This document shows, one piece after another, positions 33,801 to 48,800 of a stretch of DNA of 64,000 bases. The notes below the pieces were generated by a model. The model searched no databases. It saw only the letters and a program-made list of their open reading frames with translations, and was not told the DNA's origin. The stretch's first letter is position 1; every line of letters begins with the position of its first letter. The translations under genes and the position numbers were made by a program. Source of the stretch: Arion vulgaris (Eukaryota; Mollusca; Gastropoda; Stylommatophora; Arionidae). The stretch covers positions 68,440,000-68,503,999 of the forward strand of contig CM036754.1 in the NCBI GenBank assembly GCA_020796225.1, given 5' to 3'.

Positions 33801-36800
33801 CAATTCTTGTAACAGCTATGAGACCCAACAAGTAAGAACTGGCAGCATGGTCTAATTAAAAAATAAAATATATATCATCAGAAATCAGTTTGATTTGATT
33901 CTACATCATTTGTCACAATCTGACTTGAAATCTGTGTGTGATGTTGTTTGATATAATAGTATTGTATTTTGTTGTTATCACATGTATCCAACTTGATTCT
34001 ATTTCTGATGTTAACATATGTATCTGAATTCTATGTTGATGTTATCACATGTATCTGAATTTTATGTTGATGTTTTCAATATGATTTGGTTCTATGTTGA
34101 TATTTTAATATGTCTAGGTCAATATACTGGTCCATATATCTGTAGGTCACATATATCTTGGTCACATATATCTAGGTCACTATATCTTGGTCACATATAT
34201 CTTGGTCACAAATCATATATCTTGGTCACAAAATCTTGGTCACATATATCTTGGTCACATATATCTTGGTCACATATATCTTGGTCACATATATCTTGGT
34301 CACATATATCTTGTCAAATATATCTTGGGCACATATACTCTTAGTCACAAACTTGTCACAAAGATGTGTGAATTATGTTTAAAATGGTGCTGAAGGTTCA
34401 AGTGATTGCTGCCCAGCTGGTTTCGGCACTCTACTACCTCCATTCTCATCGTATTCTTCATCGGGATATGAAACCGCAAAACATTCTACTCGGCAAGGGA
34501 GGAACCATTAAACTGTGTGACTTTGGCTTTGCTCGAGGAATGAGTGCAAATACAATGGTTCTCACATCAATCAAGGTACTGCTTATACTATCACGTCTCA
34601 TTTATTGTTCTATAGATCATTTATTGTTCCATAACTCATTTATTGCTCTATAACTCATTTATTGCTCTATAGCTCATGTAATGTTCTATAGCTCATTTAA
34701 TGTTCTATAGATCATTTATTGTTCTATAGTTCATGTTTGTTCTATAGATCATTTATTGTTCTATAGATCATCTATTGTTCTATACATCATTTATTGTTAT
34801 ATAGCTCATTTATTGTTCTATAGATCATTTATTGTTCTATAGCTTATTTATTGTTCTATAGCTGATTTATTGTTCTATAGAACATTTATTGTTCTAATAT
34901 GATTTTTTGTTCTATAGATCATCTATTGTTCTAGAACTCATTTATTGTTCTAATGTGATTTTTTGTTCTATATGTTGTAGGCTGCAATGATGGTGAGTTG
35001 ATGGTGGTCGATGTCTGGTTTAATGTGGATGTAGTTTTTGTTTTAGTAATGATGGCTCATAACGAGGTTGATACAACTATTATTCTTTATTTTCTTAGGG
35101 CACACCTCTTTACATGTCTCCAGAACTGGTTGAAGAGAAGCCATATGATCATACAGCTGACTTATGGTAGGCCATACCTGTCATCGCCCATTTCATTTAA
35201 ATTGTTTATTTTTGATTTCCATCATTGCGAGGATGTGTACCATTCTGTACATTTGTTTTCATGAGTTTCTGTTTATTTGATACAGTTTCTTGGTGTGATG
35301 TGTCCACACATTACGTCTTTTGTTTTCTTTCTGTTTAAACAAATATATTAATTGGTTAACAACAAAGTGAATTTCAATTTTCTTTTTGAGACAAGTCAAC
35401 ATTTATTTGTTTTATATTTCGCTGCTAAATTTGAAGATCGTTTCGAGTCTAAACTTCTTCTTCTTTCTCGAATCCTGTATGCCTCACAGCGTCAGGTCAG
35501 GAAGAGATTTCTAAAACAGGCCCTAGTATGCGCTTCGTAGATAGTCTCTTTCGTTGCCTCTGTTATCTCTGATGTCATCTTTTGCGTGGCCGCCTTTTGC
35601 TTTGTACCCATTGTATCGGAGCAGCATTGCTCTTTGGGGTGCACTGTCTGGTGGTAATCTGCTTACGTGGCGAACCATTTAATTTGTTGTTTTTGATGAA
35701 GTCTAGTACTGATGTTGTACCCACTTTTTCCTGATGTCTTCATTTCTCAACCGGTCTCTTCTTGTTACACCCAGCATTCTGCATAGACACTTCATCTCTG
35801 TTGTGACTAGTTTTCTTCTATCGCTTGTTGTCAGCGTCCAGGTTTGGCACTGGTAACATAATGTGGGAGAAAGATTGTGTTGAACATTGCTCTTTTTGTG
35901 TTCATGGTGACGTGTTTGCATCTTAAAATTGGCGCCATTTGCCCTATCATTTGATTTGCTTTGTTGCATCTGTGTTGAATTTCATTAGTTATTCTTCCAT
36001 TTGCTGAAAAAATGCTCCCCAGGTGCGTGAAATCTTTTACTTGATTTAGTAGGCGATTATCGATGGAGATATTGATAGTGCTTTCTTCTCTGGCGAATGT
36101 CATTACTTCTGTTTTGTCGATGTTTATTCTCATGTTGTATTCATTACATGCTAACTGGAGTCTGTTGATGTGTTGTTGTAGCTGTTCTTCTGTTGTTGAT
36201 ATGATTGCCTGATTGTCTGCAAAAAGAAATTCATTTAAGAGTTCTCCGAGGTTGTTTCCTTCGCTGGTGTTAGCTATTTTACAGATGTGGTCAATATACG
36301 TGATGAATAGCAGCGGGATAGTACGCAACCTTGTCTTACTCCTGACCCTACGTGAAACTTTTCTGATAATCCTGTATTTGTTCTAATCGTACATTGGCTG
36401 TCAGTATAAATGTTCTTGCAAAGGTTGATTAGGTGTTCATTAACCCCATAGGTTGTTAGTATTTTCCATTAGTCTAAAATAATGTATAATATCTCACACA
36501 TATGAATATTTCTGTAGAATTAGAATACAGACTCCTGATCTATATACTTTAGCACTGTCCGGCAGACAATATCCAAAACTGACAGATAAGTGCAAAACTG
36601 AACAATAGGTGATTAAACTGTTGGAACTGCTGTTTAGAGCTGAAGAAAACTATTGGAAGAGTTGCTAATTAAAGAGTTGAAGAAACTGTTGGAAGAGCTG
36701 CTTAGAGTTGAAGAACACTGTTGGAAGAGCTGCTTAGAGTTGAAGAACACTGTTGGAAATGCTGCTTAGAGTTGAAGAACACTGTTGGAAATGCTGCTTA

Positions 36801-39800
36801 GAGTTGAAGAACACTGTTGGAAGAGCTGCTTAGAGTTGAAGAACACTGTTGGAAGGAGCTTTTTTTTAGAGTTGAAGAACACTGTTGGAAGAGCTGCTTA
36901 GAGTTGAAGAACACTGTTGGAAATACTGCTTAGAGCTGACGAAACTGTTGGACTTTGATTGAGAACACTTGTGTGTTTTAAAAATTCTTAGATTACTTAT
37001 TTTATCTGTCGTTATTTTGTTTTATCAGGTTTCTTAGTTGTATCTTGTATTATATTATTTTATCAGGGCTCTCAGTTGTATCTTGTATTATATTATTTTA
37101 TCAGGGCTCTCGGTTGTATCTTGTATTATATTATTTTATCAGGCTCTCAGTTTTTATCTTGTATTATATTATTTTATCAGGGCTCTCGGTTGTATCTTAT
37201 ATGAGTTGTTTGCTGGGACCCCTCCATTCTACACAAATAGTATATTTCAACTTGTGAATATGATCATCAAAGATCCTGTCAAGTGGCCTAAAACAATGAG
37301 TGCTGTATTTAAGGACTTTTTGCAAGGTAAGTGATATCTCCGCTAGTCAGTAATATCTCCACTAGTCAGTAATATCTCCACTAGTCAGTGATATCTCCAC
37401 TAGTCAGTGATATCTCTACTAGTCATTGATATCTCCACTAGTCAGTGATATCTTCACTAGTCAGTGATATCTTCACTAGTCAGTGATATCTCTACTAGTC
37501 AGTGATATCTCTACTAGTCAGTAATATCTCTACTAGTCAGTAATATCTCCACTAGTCAGTGATATCTCTACTAGTCATTGATATCTTCACTAGTCAGTGA
37601 TATCTTCACTAGTCAGTGATATCTTCACTAGTCAGTGATATCTCTACTAGTCAGTAATATCTCCACTAGTCAGTGACATCTATACTAGTCAGTGATATCT
37701 CCACTAGTCAGTGATATCTCTACTAGTCATTGATATCTTCACTAGTCAGTGATATCTTCACTAGTCAGTGATATCTTCACTAGTCAGTAATATCTTCACT
37801 AGTCAGTGATATCTCCACTAGTCAGTGATATCTTCACTAGTCAGTGATATCTCCACTAGTCAGTGATATCTTCACTAGTCAGTGATATCTCCGCTAGTCA
37901 GTAATATCTCCACTAGTCAGTGACATCTATACTAGTCAGTAATATCTTCACTAGTCAGTAATATCTTCACTAGTCAGTAATATCTTCACTAGTCAGTGAT
38001 ATCTCCACTAGTCAGTAATATCTCCACTAGTCAGTGACATCTATACTAGTCAGCGATATCTTCACTAGTCAGTGATATCTCCGCTAGTCAGTGATATCTC
38101 CGCTAGTCAGTGACATCTATACTAGTCAGTGATATCTCTACTAGTAAAATATTATCATCATGTGAACTGCTGACTGTTCCCATCAATCATTGAACTATAC
38201 AGTTTTATGTTTCTCTTACCATTGTTGACTTTCTTCTATGCCATTGAAGAAAGTCATAGTTCATCATCATCATAACAAGTTAGAAAATCATAAATTATCA
38301 TCTCATCATAACAAGTTAGAAAATCATAAATTATCATCTCATCATAACAAGTTAGAAAATCATAAATTATCATCTCATCATAACAAGTTAGAAAATCATA
38401 AATTATCATCTCATCATAACAAGTTAGAAAATCATAAATTATCATCTCATCATACTCAGCAAGCACTTAAAATTAAAGATCTTTAACTCTTGTGTGATTC
38501 CAGTATTAACTTATGGATGCAAGAGTTGGAAAGCAACAAAAGCTCTAGAAAGAAAATTAGATAACTTTGAGAATAAATGTCTTAGAAGAATACTGAACCT
38601 CAAATGGTCAGATTTCAGACCCAATACACAAATAAGACAAGAGACCAAGCAAGAAAATGTATCAAATTTTATAAGAAAGCGCTGTTGGAACTACATCGGC
38701 CACACACTTAGAATGGATGAGAGAAGACTCCTTACCAATCCCTCATATGGACACCAGAGGGAAAAAGAAAACGAGGAAGACCAAGAGAGACTCTGCGTAG
38801 AACCATCACCAGAGAAGGCTCAACGATGGGCCTAGTAAACATTAAAGACTTAAAACAAATAGCAACGAACCGCGAGACATGGAGAGCTATGACCTCTGCC
38901 CTATGCGCCCACAGGCCCAAGAGGAAAGACTAACTAACTAATACTGAGAAGTTAGAAAGTTATAAATTATCATCACACTCAAGAAGTTAGAAAGTTATAA
39001 ATTATCATCATCATCACACTCAAGAAGTTAGAAAGTTATAAATCATCATCATCACTTAGAAGTTAGAAAATGATAAATTATCATCATCACTTGAGAAGTT
39101 AGAAAAAGATAAATTATCATCATCACACTCGAGAAGTTAGAAAGTTATAAATCATCATCATCACTCTCGAGAAGTTAGAAAATGATAAATTATCATCACA
39201 CTCAAGAAGTTAGAAAGTTATAAATTATCATCACACTCGAGAAGTTAGATAGTTATAAATTATCATCACACTCGAGAAGTTAGAAAATGATAAATTATCA
39301 TCATCACACTCAAGAAGTTAGAAAGTTATAAATTATCATCACACTCGAGAAGTTAGATAGTTATAAATTATCATCACACTCAACAAGTTAGAAAGTTATA
39401 AATTATCATCATACTCGAGAAGTTAGATAGTTATAAATTATCATCACACTCAGAAGTTAGATAGTTATAAATTATCATCATACTCAACAAGTTAGAAAGT
39501 TATAAATTATCATCATACTCAACAAGTTAGAAAGTTATAAATTATCATCATACTCAACAAGTTAGAAAGTTATAAATTATCATCATCACACTCAACAAGT
39601 TAGAAAGTCATAAATTATCATCATCATCACACTCGAGAAGTTAGAAAGATATAAATCATCATCATGACACTCGAGAAGTTAGAAAGTCATAAATTATCAT
39701 CATCACACTCAAGAAGTTAGAAAATCATAAATTATCATCATCATCACACTCGAGAAGTTAGAAAATCATAAATTATCATCATCATCACACTCGAGAAGTT

Positions 39801-42800
39801 AGAAAATTATAAATTATCATACTCAACAAGTTTCTGTCTCTCAAACTGTTCAACTGTTCTGTTATGAACTTTCTTTATGCAAAAGTTGTCTAATATCTTC
39901 TCTCATTGTCTTCCCATATCTCTGTTGCCATACATTTTACATGGATTCCCTCCTTGTTTGTCATTGTTGATTGCTATACATACATCAAAACTGTCATTGA
40001 ATTAAATTTGTTATTATCATTCACAACCAACATTCTTTTGTATGCAACAATTCATAACCAACATTCAACTTTATATGCAACAATTCATACAACTAACATT
40101 CAGCTTATATACATTATACAACAACATATTTGCAACAATTCATACAACAACATTCAGCTTTATATGCAACCATTCATACAACCAACATTCAGCTTTATAT
40201 GCAACAATTCATGCAACCAACATTTAGTTGTATGTGCAACAATTCACAACCAACATTCATTTGTATGTGTAACAATTCTTCTCATATTCAACTTCTGTCA
40301 TCAACAGGTCTGCTCAACAAGAACCCAAGCTACAGACTGACATGGCCACACCTACTTCAGCACCAATTTGTGGCACACCTTGTCAAAGGTAAGTCTGCTG
40401 TAGATTTTATCTGCATACTTTTTCACCTAGCAGAGTCCATTTCAAAACATTGCTCTCATCACAGTCTGCCTGAAAGATTTTTGCCCTGTTGCTATTTCTC
40501 CTTTCTAATTGTATTCAAGGTTTCATTAATGTCTTTATTGCCACCTTTGTGCTCATCAATAATATTAGATAATAGTTGCACTCATCAATAATATTGTTAT
40601 ATAATAGTTGTACTCATCAATAATATTGTTAGATAATAGTTGTACTCATCAATAATATTGTTAGATAATAGTTGTACTCATCAATAATATTGTTAGATAA
40701 TAGCTGTACTCATCAATAATATTGTTAGATAATAGTTGTACTCATCAATAATATTGTTAGATAATAGTTGTACTCATCAATAATATTGTTAGATAATAGT
40801 TGTACTCATCAATAATATTGTTAGATAATAGTTGTACTCATCAATAATATTGTTAGATAATAGTTGTACTCATCAATAATATTGTTAGATAATAGTTGTG
40901 CTCATCAATAATATTGTTAGATAATAGCTGTACTCATCAATAATATTGTTAGATAATAGTTGTACTCATCAATAATTTTGTTAGATAATAGTTGTACTCA
41001 TCAATAATATTGTTAGATAATAGTTGCACTCATCAATAATATTGTTAATAATAGCTGTACTCATCAATATATTGTTAGATAATAGTTGTACTCATCAATA
41101 ATATTGTTAGATAATAGTTGTACTCATCAATAATATTGTTAGATAATAGTTGTACTCATCAATAATATTGTTAGATAATAGTTGTACTCATCAATAATAT
41201 TGTTAGATAATAGTTGTACTCATCAATAATATTGTTAGATAATAGTTGTACTCATCAATAATATTGTTAGATAATGGTTGTACTCATCAATAATATTGTT
41301 AGATAATAGTTGTACTCATCAATAATATTGTTAGATAATAGTTGTACTCATCAATAATATTGTTAGATAATAGTTGTACTGATTAATAATATTATTAGAT
41401 AATAGTTGTACTCATCAATAATATTGTTAGATAATAGTTGTACTCATCAATAATATTATTAGATAATAGTTGTACCCATCAATAATATTGTTAGATAATA
41501 GTTGTACTGATTAATAATATTATTAGATAACAGTTGTACTCATCAATAATATTGTTATATAATAGTTGTACTCATCAATAATATTGCTAGATAATAGTTG
41601 TACTCATCAATAATATTGTTGATTTTGTTAGATAATAGTTGTACTCATCAATAATATTGTTAGATAATAGTTGTACTCATTAATAATATTGTTAGATAAT
41701 AGCTGTGCTCATCAATAATATTGTTAGATAATAGTTGCACTCATCAATAATATTGTTGATTTTAGATAATAGTTGTACTCATTAATAATATTGTTAGATA
41801 ATAGTTGTACTCATCAATAATATTGTTTATTTTGTTAGATCTTCTTCTTCTTTTTGCGTTCGTTCTTTACGACCAATTTTAATCACTCTTTGTGATATGT
41901 TTGATCTTTGTCAAGAACGTGTATACGTTGCACATTGGTTTGGTAGGCCCTTAAACGCATAGACTTCTATATGTTTAGGACATGTGCATCCGATTTCAGC
42001 CTAATTTTGTTAGATAATAGTTGTACTCATTAATAATATTGTTAGATAATAGTTGTACTCATTAATAATATTGTTAGATAATAGTTGTACTCATCAATAA
42101 TATTGTTGATTTTACTAGTTAATGATGAGGATACCAAGTTGCCATCCCCATTCACGCAGCCGTTGACAGCATCAATGATGGTTTTGAAGGAAGAGCAAAG
42201 CAAGACCAAAGCTAATCCACCAGGAACATCTAAAATTTTAGCTCGGGCTCGTAGAAAGGCTATGGAAGAAGTTGAGAAAAATGTGAGTAAAATGAACACA
42301 ATTATTAGCCTTTTGTTTATTTCTAAAGCAAAACTGTATCTCTATATGACTTTCTGTCTTGGACATCTCCAGTTGTATTGAGATTTCTACCATGTTCTAC
42401 TTTACAATATTGTATTTGTTATAATGTTTTTTGGGATAGCTATAGACTGGATCATGTGCAAATTCACCCAAGATGATCAACTAGACATCAAATGGCTTAA
42501 CCCTTTCGCTCTGTATTATTTTTACTTCTGGACGCATTTATTTTGCGATTCAAATTTAACATTCAATGTCAATTAGTTTAAACCTTTATAGCTCTAGTAC
42601 TGTTTCTCTAAAGTATGACATATTATATATTAAATTGTTGCTAATTAGATGTGAAATACATTTATATAATAATATTTTACATCAGGTGTTATACATTTGA
42701 GAAAATTAGATTATTGTAGCATGACTATTTTGAAAAAACAAAAATAATAAAAAATAATTTTACTCTCGGTTTGTATTACATCTTTATATTCATAGATGTT

Positions 42801-45800
42801 TCCAGAAGTAGCAGTTAAATGAAGATAATTCATGTGCGAACATATTCTATAAATTTCATCTAACTAGGTGCAGTAGTTTTTATTATATTCACTTTTTATT
42901 GCGGACACGTCAATAAATGGAATGTGGAACGCTCATTCTTTAGATGCAATTATTACATTAGACTTACAACTATCGATACTACATTTCATAAACAATCAAG
43001 CGTCATTATTACCATCAATTAAATCTTCTTCATTACTATCACAAGTTATAATTTGGTCTAACAGTACTCAAGATTACACTGTAAACATCGTCGGAATCAT
43101 TAACTTTTTTTTAAAAAAAGTCTCGACTTGAACACAATAATTCACTGCTTTCCCTCTTTCAAATCTTTGTTAAATGGAGATAGTAATGTACCTACATATT
43201 TGTACTTTCCGTTTCTGAAGATTTTGTTAACTTTAGTAAATGGGTTGGGAAGATACATTCGTTTCCGTGAACAGACATCCAAAGCCGATATATCGGTTTT
43301 GCGACATCATGAACATTACTCTGAACCGATATATTGGCTCTGCAGTCCCGTTGGGTTAATAACAGCAGACTATTTGATCTTGATTTTCAACCACACAAGC
43401 AACCCACAAAATAACTAGCAATCTTTGCACACTTGCAAAACAGGTTGATCTCCAGATTAATTCTGCCAAAACCAAAATTATGAACCTCACAAACTCGACA
43501 GACAACATCGTAATAAATGGCCAAACACTGGAGAATGTTAAAACATTTTACATATTTATGTAGTAAAGTCAAACAACGGAGACACGATGACAGAAATAAA
43601 CTCCCGCATTGCTATACCAGCTAGTGCCTTCACTAAGTTAACAAATATCTGACAATCTCAAGGCCTTAGTATGTGTACAAAAATTTAATTATTTAGGTCC
43701 TCTGTGATTCCTGTACTGACCTACGGTTGTGAAAGTTGGAAATCAACAAACAAAATTGATAAGAAACTGTACAGCTTTGAGAATAAATGTCTCCGAAAAT
43801 TACTAAAAGTAAAATAGAGTGATTTCATTTTGAACAACACAGTGAGAGATAGAAAACAGCAACAACCCGTATCAAATATTATAAGAAAACGAAGGTAGAA
43901 ATATTTAGGTCATGTTCTTAGATCAGACGAAATTGTCAAGTCCTTATGTGGACACCAGTTGGGAAAAGAAAACGTGGAAGACCTAAGACCACTCTTCGAA
44001 GAACCATCCATCAAGAAAGTAAACTATTGGGATGTAAAACCATACAAGATCTCCAACTGCTAGCAATGAGCCGCATCACATGGAGAACACTTCAAGTAAC
44101 TGTACACATATTAAACTGGTTTATCATATATTTTGTGGAAACATTGAACCTGATACTTCAGTTACTGTACACATATCAGACTGATTTATCATATATTTTG
44201 TGGAAACACATTGAACATGATACTTCAAGTTACTGTATACATATCAGACTGGTTTATCATATATTTTATGGAAACATTGAACCTGATACTTCAAGTTACT
44301 GTACACATATCAGATTGTTTTATCATATATTTTGTAGAAACACATTGAACCTGATACTTCAAGTTACTGTACACATATCAGACTGTTTTATCATATATTT
44401 TGTGGAAACATTGAACATGATACTTCAAGTTACTGTACACATATCAGACTGTTTTATCATATATTTTGTGGAAACACATTGAACCTGATACTTCAAGTTA
44501 CTGTACACATATCAGACTGTTTTATCATATATTTTATTCTCATTTATAGAGACAAAAACATAGTCAGGTACAAGCTTGGGATCAAGCGGATGGAGCACCA
44601 AGTGATGGACCCAACAAAGACAACGATAGACACAGTCGAGAGATCAACAATTCAGGGACAAGCAAGGTATATGCTAAATTCATCTGGTGCTCACTTACTT
44701 TGATTCTCACACACACACACTGTTGACCTGCTTTTCCTATTGTCTAACTATCTTTTACGGATCTGTGACATCGAGGTAAGGCACTCACCTCTCATTCCAA
44801 AGGTACACGGTTCGTTCCCTGCAGGAAGGTATCAAAATATTTGTCCATTGATCCCTGATTATAATGTAGGTAGATGGTGTTACTTCCTAGTCCTGTTAGA
44901 GATGAACAATAAAATGTAGATCCGATGTTCAAGTTGAGGCATGTAAACGATCCCTTGGCAGTTGAAAATTCATAAGAGTAGATCACACACCTCTCAGTCA
45001 CCTTTTCCTTTCAGTTCATTTATCACACACCTCTCGGTCCCCTTTCCTTTCAGTTCATTTATCACACACCTCTCAGTCCCCTTTCAGTTCATTTATCACA
45101 CACCTCTCGGTCCCCTTTCAGTTCATTTATCACACACCTCTCGGTCCCCTTTCCTTTCAGTTCATTTATATACATTAGTTATGTTCATTTTATTATACAA
45201 CTCTCAGTCCCCTTTCAGTTCATTTATCACACACCTCTCTGTCACCTTTCCTTTCAGTTCATTTATCACACACCTCTCAGTCCCCTTTCAGTTCATTTAT
45301 CACACACCTCTCAGTCCCCTTTCAGTTCATTTATCACACACCTCTCGGTCCCCTTTCCTTTCAGTTCATTTATCACACACCTCTCAGTCCCCTTTCAGTT
45401 CATTTATCACACACCTCTCTGTCACCTTTCCTTTCAGTTCATTTATCACACACCTCTCAGTCACCTTTCCTTTCAGTTCATTTATCACACACCTCTCGGT
45501 CACCTTTCCTTTCAGTTCATTTATCACACACCTCTCGGTCACCTTTCCTTTCAGTTCATTGAAGTAAAAGATAATAATTGTATTGATAAGAAAATTTGTA
45601 TAACTATTTTTGAAATAACATTGTACTCTCACCGGTGCTACAGAGTTCATGAGCTGTTTCTGAGATCTTCATGTGTAAGAAAGAGATTGCCTATTCACCA
45701 CAGTCTAATGATGATTGTCCATTCAACCAATTACCCATGTAAAGATTTTAGTTTCTGTATTTAAAAATAAATTTTGTATCTTCACTAAAAAGACCTAAAG

Positions 45801-48800
45801 CTGAAGGAGTGACTTCACAATTGAGACAATTATCTTGATAAACAGTTGTTGACAAGTTCACCATTCATATATTTGTCTTCCTTCTTTCTTCAAAATATAT
45901 TTTCTCTTATTGTGGATTCCCACGATCTTTTAGTTTTGATGAAAGAATTGAACCCCTGCATTCTGCCAAGTATGTCATGAAAGAATTCAACCCATGCATT
46001 CTGCCAAGCATGTCATGAAAGAATTAACCCTGCATTCTGCCAAGCATGTCATGAAAGAATTGAACCTATGCATTCTGCCAAGTATGTCATGAAAGAATTG
46101 AACCCCTACATTCTGCCAAGTATGTCATGAAAGAATTGAACCCATGCATTCTGCCAAGTATGTCATGAAGAATTCAACCATGCATTCTGCAAGATGTCAT
46201 GAAGATTGAACCCATGCATTCTGCCAAGCATGTCATGAAGAATTGAACCCATGCATTCTGCCAAGCATGTCATGAAAGAATTGAACCCATGCATTCTGCC
46301 AAGCATGTCATGAAAGAATTGAACCCTCATTCTGCCAAGTATGTCATGAAAGAATTGAACCCTACATTCTGCCAAGTATGTCATGAAAGAATTGAACCCC
46401 TGCATTCTGCCAAGTATGTCATGAAAGAATTCAACCCCTGCATTCTGCCAAGCATGTCATGAAAGAATTGAACCCCTCCATTCTGCCAAGTATGTCATGA
46501 AAGAATTGAACCCCTGCATTCTGCCAAGTATGTCATGAAGAATTGAACCCCTCATTCTGCCAAGTATGTCATGAAAGAATTGAACCCTCATTCTGCCAAG
46601 TATGTCATGAAAGAATTGAACCCTACATTCTGCCAAGTATGTCATGAAAGAATTCAACCCCTGCATTCTGCCAAGCATGTCATGAAAGAATTGAACCCCT
46701 CCATTCTGCCAAGTATGTCATGAAAGAATTGAACCCCTGCATTCTGCCAAGTATGCCATGAAAGAATTCAACCCCTGCATTCTGCCAAGCATGTCATGAA
46801 AGAATTGAACCCCTCCATTCTGCCAAGCATGTCATGAAAGAATTGAACCTCATTCTGCCAAGTATGTCATGAAGAATTGAACCCTGCATTCTGCCAAGTA
46901 TGTCATGAAAGAATTGAACCTTGCATTCTGCCAAGTATGTCATGAAGGAATTGAACCCCTGCATTCTGCCAAGTATGTCATGAAGGAATTGAACCCCTAC
47001 ATTCTGCCAAGTATGTCATGAAAGAATTGAACCCATGCATTCTGCCAAGTATGTCATGAAGGAATTGAACCCCTGCATTCTGCCAAGTATGTCATGAAAG
47101 AATTGAACCCATGCATTCTGCCAAGCATGTCATGAAAGAATTGAACCCATGCATTCTGTCAAGCATGTCATGAAAGAATTGAACTCATGCATTCTGTCAA
47201 GCATGTCATGAAAGAATTGAACTCATGCATTCTGTCAAGTATGTCATGAAAGAATTCGAGAGATGTTTGCATATATGATTTCATTTCTATAAATGAATAT
47301 CGATGTATGAAGTATGTATTTATGAAGAGAACTGATTGTTCCTGATAACAATTGTATGTTTATTATTTGTTCCTGATTCTTGGCTAGATCTCTGAGCTAA
47401 CTCCAAGACCAAATTGCATCAGCCAAGATTACAAAGTAGAATATCCCAACATTGAAGTGGGAAGCACAACAATTGTCAAAAAGAAAAAAGAAGATATTTC
47501 TAACAATATGGAAAATGTGAAATTGGATGGGGAGGTAAGTTTATATAAGTATATAAACAGTTTGTTCAAATATGTTAGTGCATTTCCATCTTTACAGACA
47601 ATAGTGATGTGTATGTTATGTGCTGCGTATGTTACTGCTGCGTATGTTATGTTCTGCGTACATTATGTGCTGCGTACGTTATGTGCTGCGTATGTTATGT
47701 CATCTGTACATTATGTCTGTATATGTATAAACAGTTTTAATAGTTAGTGCTTATACGACATTATGTGTCATGTATATGTTGAGTGATGTGCACATTATGT
47801 GCTGTTGTATGTTATGTGCTGTCATTATGTGCTGCATACATTATGTGATGTGACATTATGTGCTGCGTATATGTTAGGTGATGTGCACATTATGTGCTGT
47901 GTATGTTATGTGCTGTCCATTATGTGCTGCGTACGTTATGTGATGTGTGTGTTATGTGCTGCGTACATTATGTGATGCATACAATATGTGCAGCACACAT
48001 GTTATGTGTACGCTATGTGCAGCATATGTTATGTGCTGTGTATGTTATGTGCAGTGTATGTTACATGCGGTGTATGTTATGCTCTAATGAGTTCTACGAT
48101 CCATGACAATGTGTCATGTGACTTACAAGGACTAATCTGTGCCAGGAAAAATATAATTATTGCATGGGATCAGAGCATCCATGGACATGTCTGACTCTAT
48201 TTATAATTTGTTGAGACGAGGATCAGAGCATTCATAGATATGTCTGGATCGCTATCATGATGAGAACTGATAACTGATTCATGATTTATTTGAACATAAC
48301 ATCAGATATGTATCACTAAATGTCATAACATCAGATATGTATCACTAAATGTCATAACATCAGATATGTAGTGCTAAATGTCATAACTTCAGATATGTAG
48401 CACTAAATGTCATAACTACATATATGTAGCACTAAATGTCATAACATAAGATATGTATCACTAAATGTCATAACACCAGATATGTAGTACTAAATGTCAA
48501 TAACACTGGATATGTAGTACTAAATGTCATGATTTCAGATATGTAGCACTAAATGTCATAACTTCATATATGTAGCACTAAATGTCATAACACTGGATAT
48601 GTAGCACTAAATGTCATAACTTCAATATATGTAGCACTAAATGTCATATCACCAGATATGTAGCACTAATTGTCATAACACTGTATATGTAGCACTAATT
48701 GTCATATCATCATATATGTAGCACTAAATGTCAATAACATTGGATATGTAGCACTAAATGTCATAACTTCAGATATGTAGCACTAAATGTTATAACATCA

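Noticed and set aside
37038..37180. Kinase extension [11 protein letters not shown] encoded upstream of exon 6
   Set aside because: This is the 38-bp array translated in one frame. The family sequence requires DLW followed directly by (A/S)(L/V)GCILYEL.
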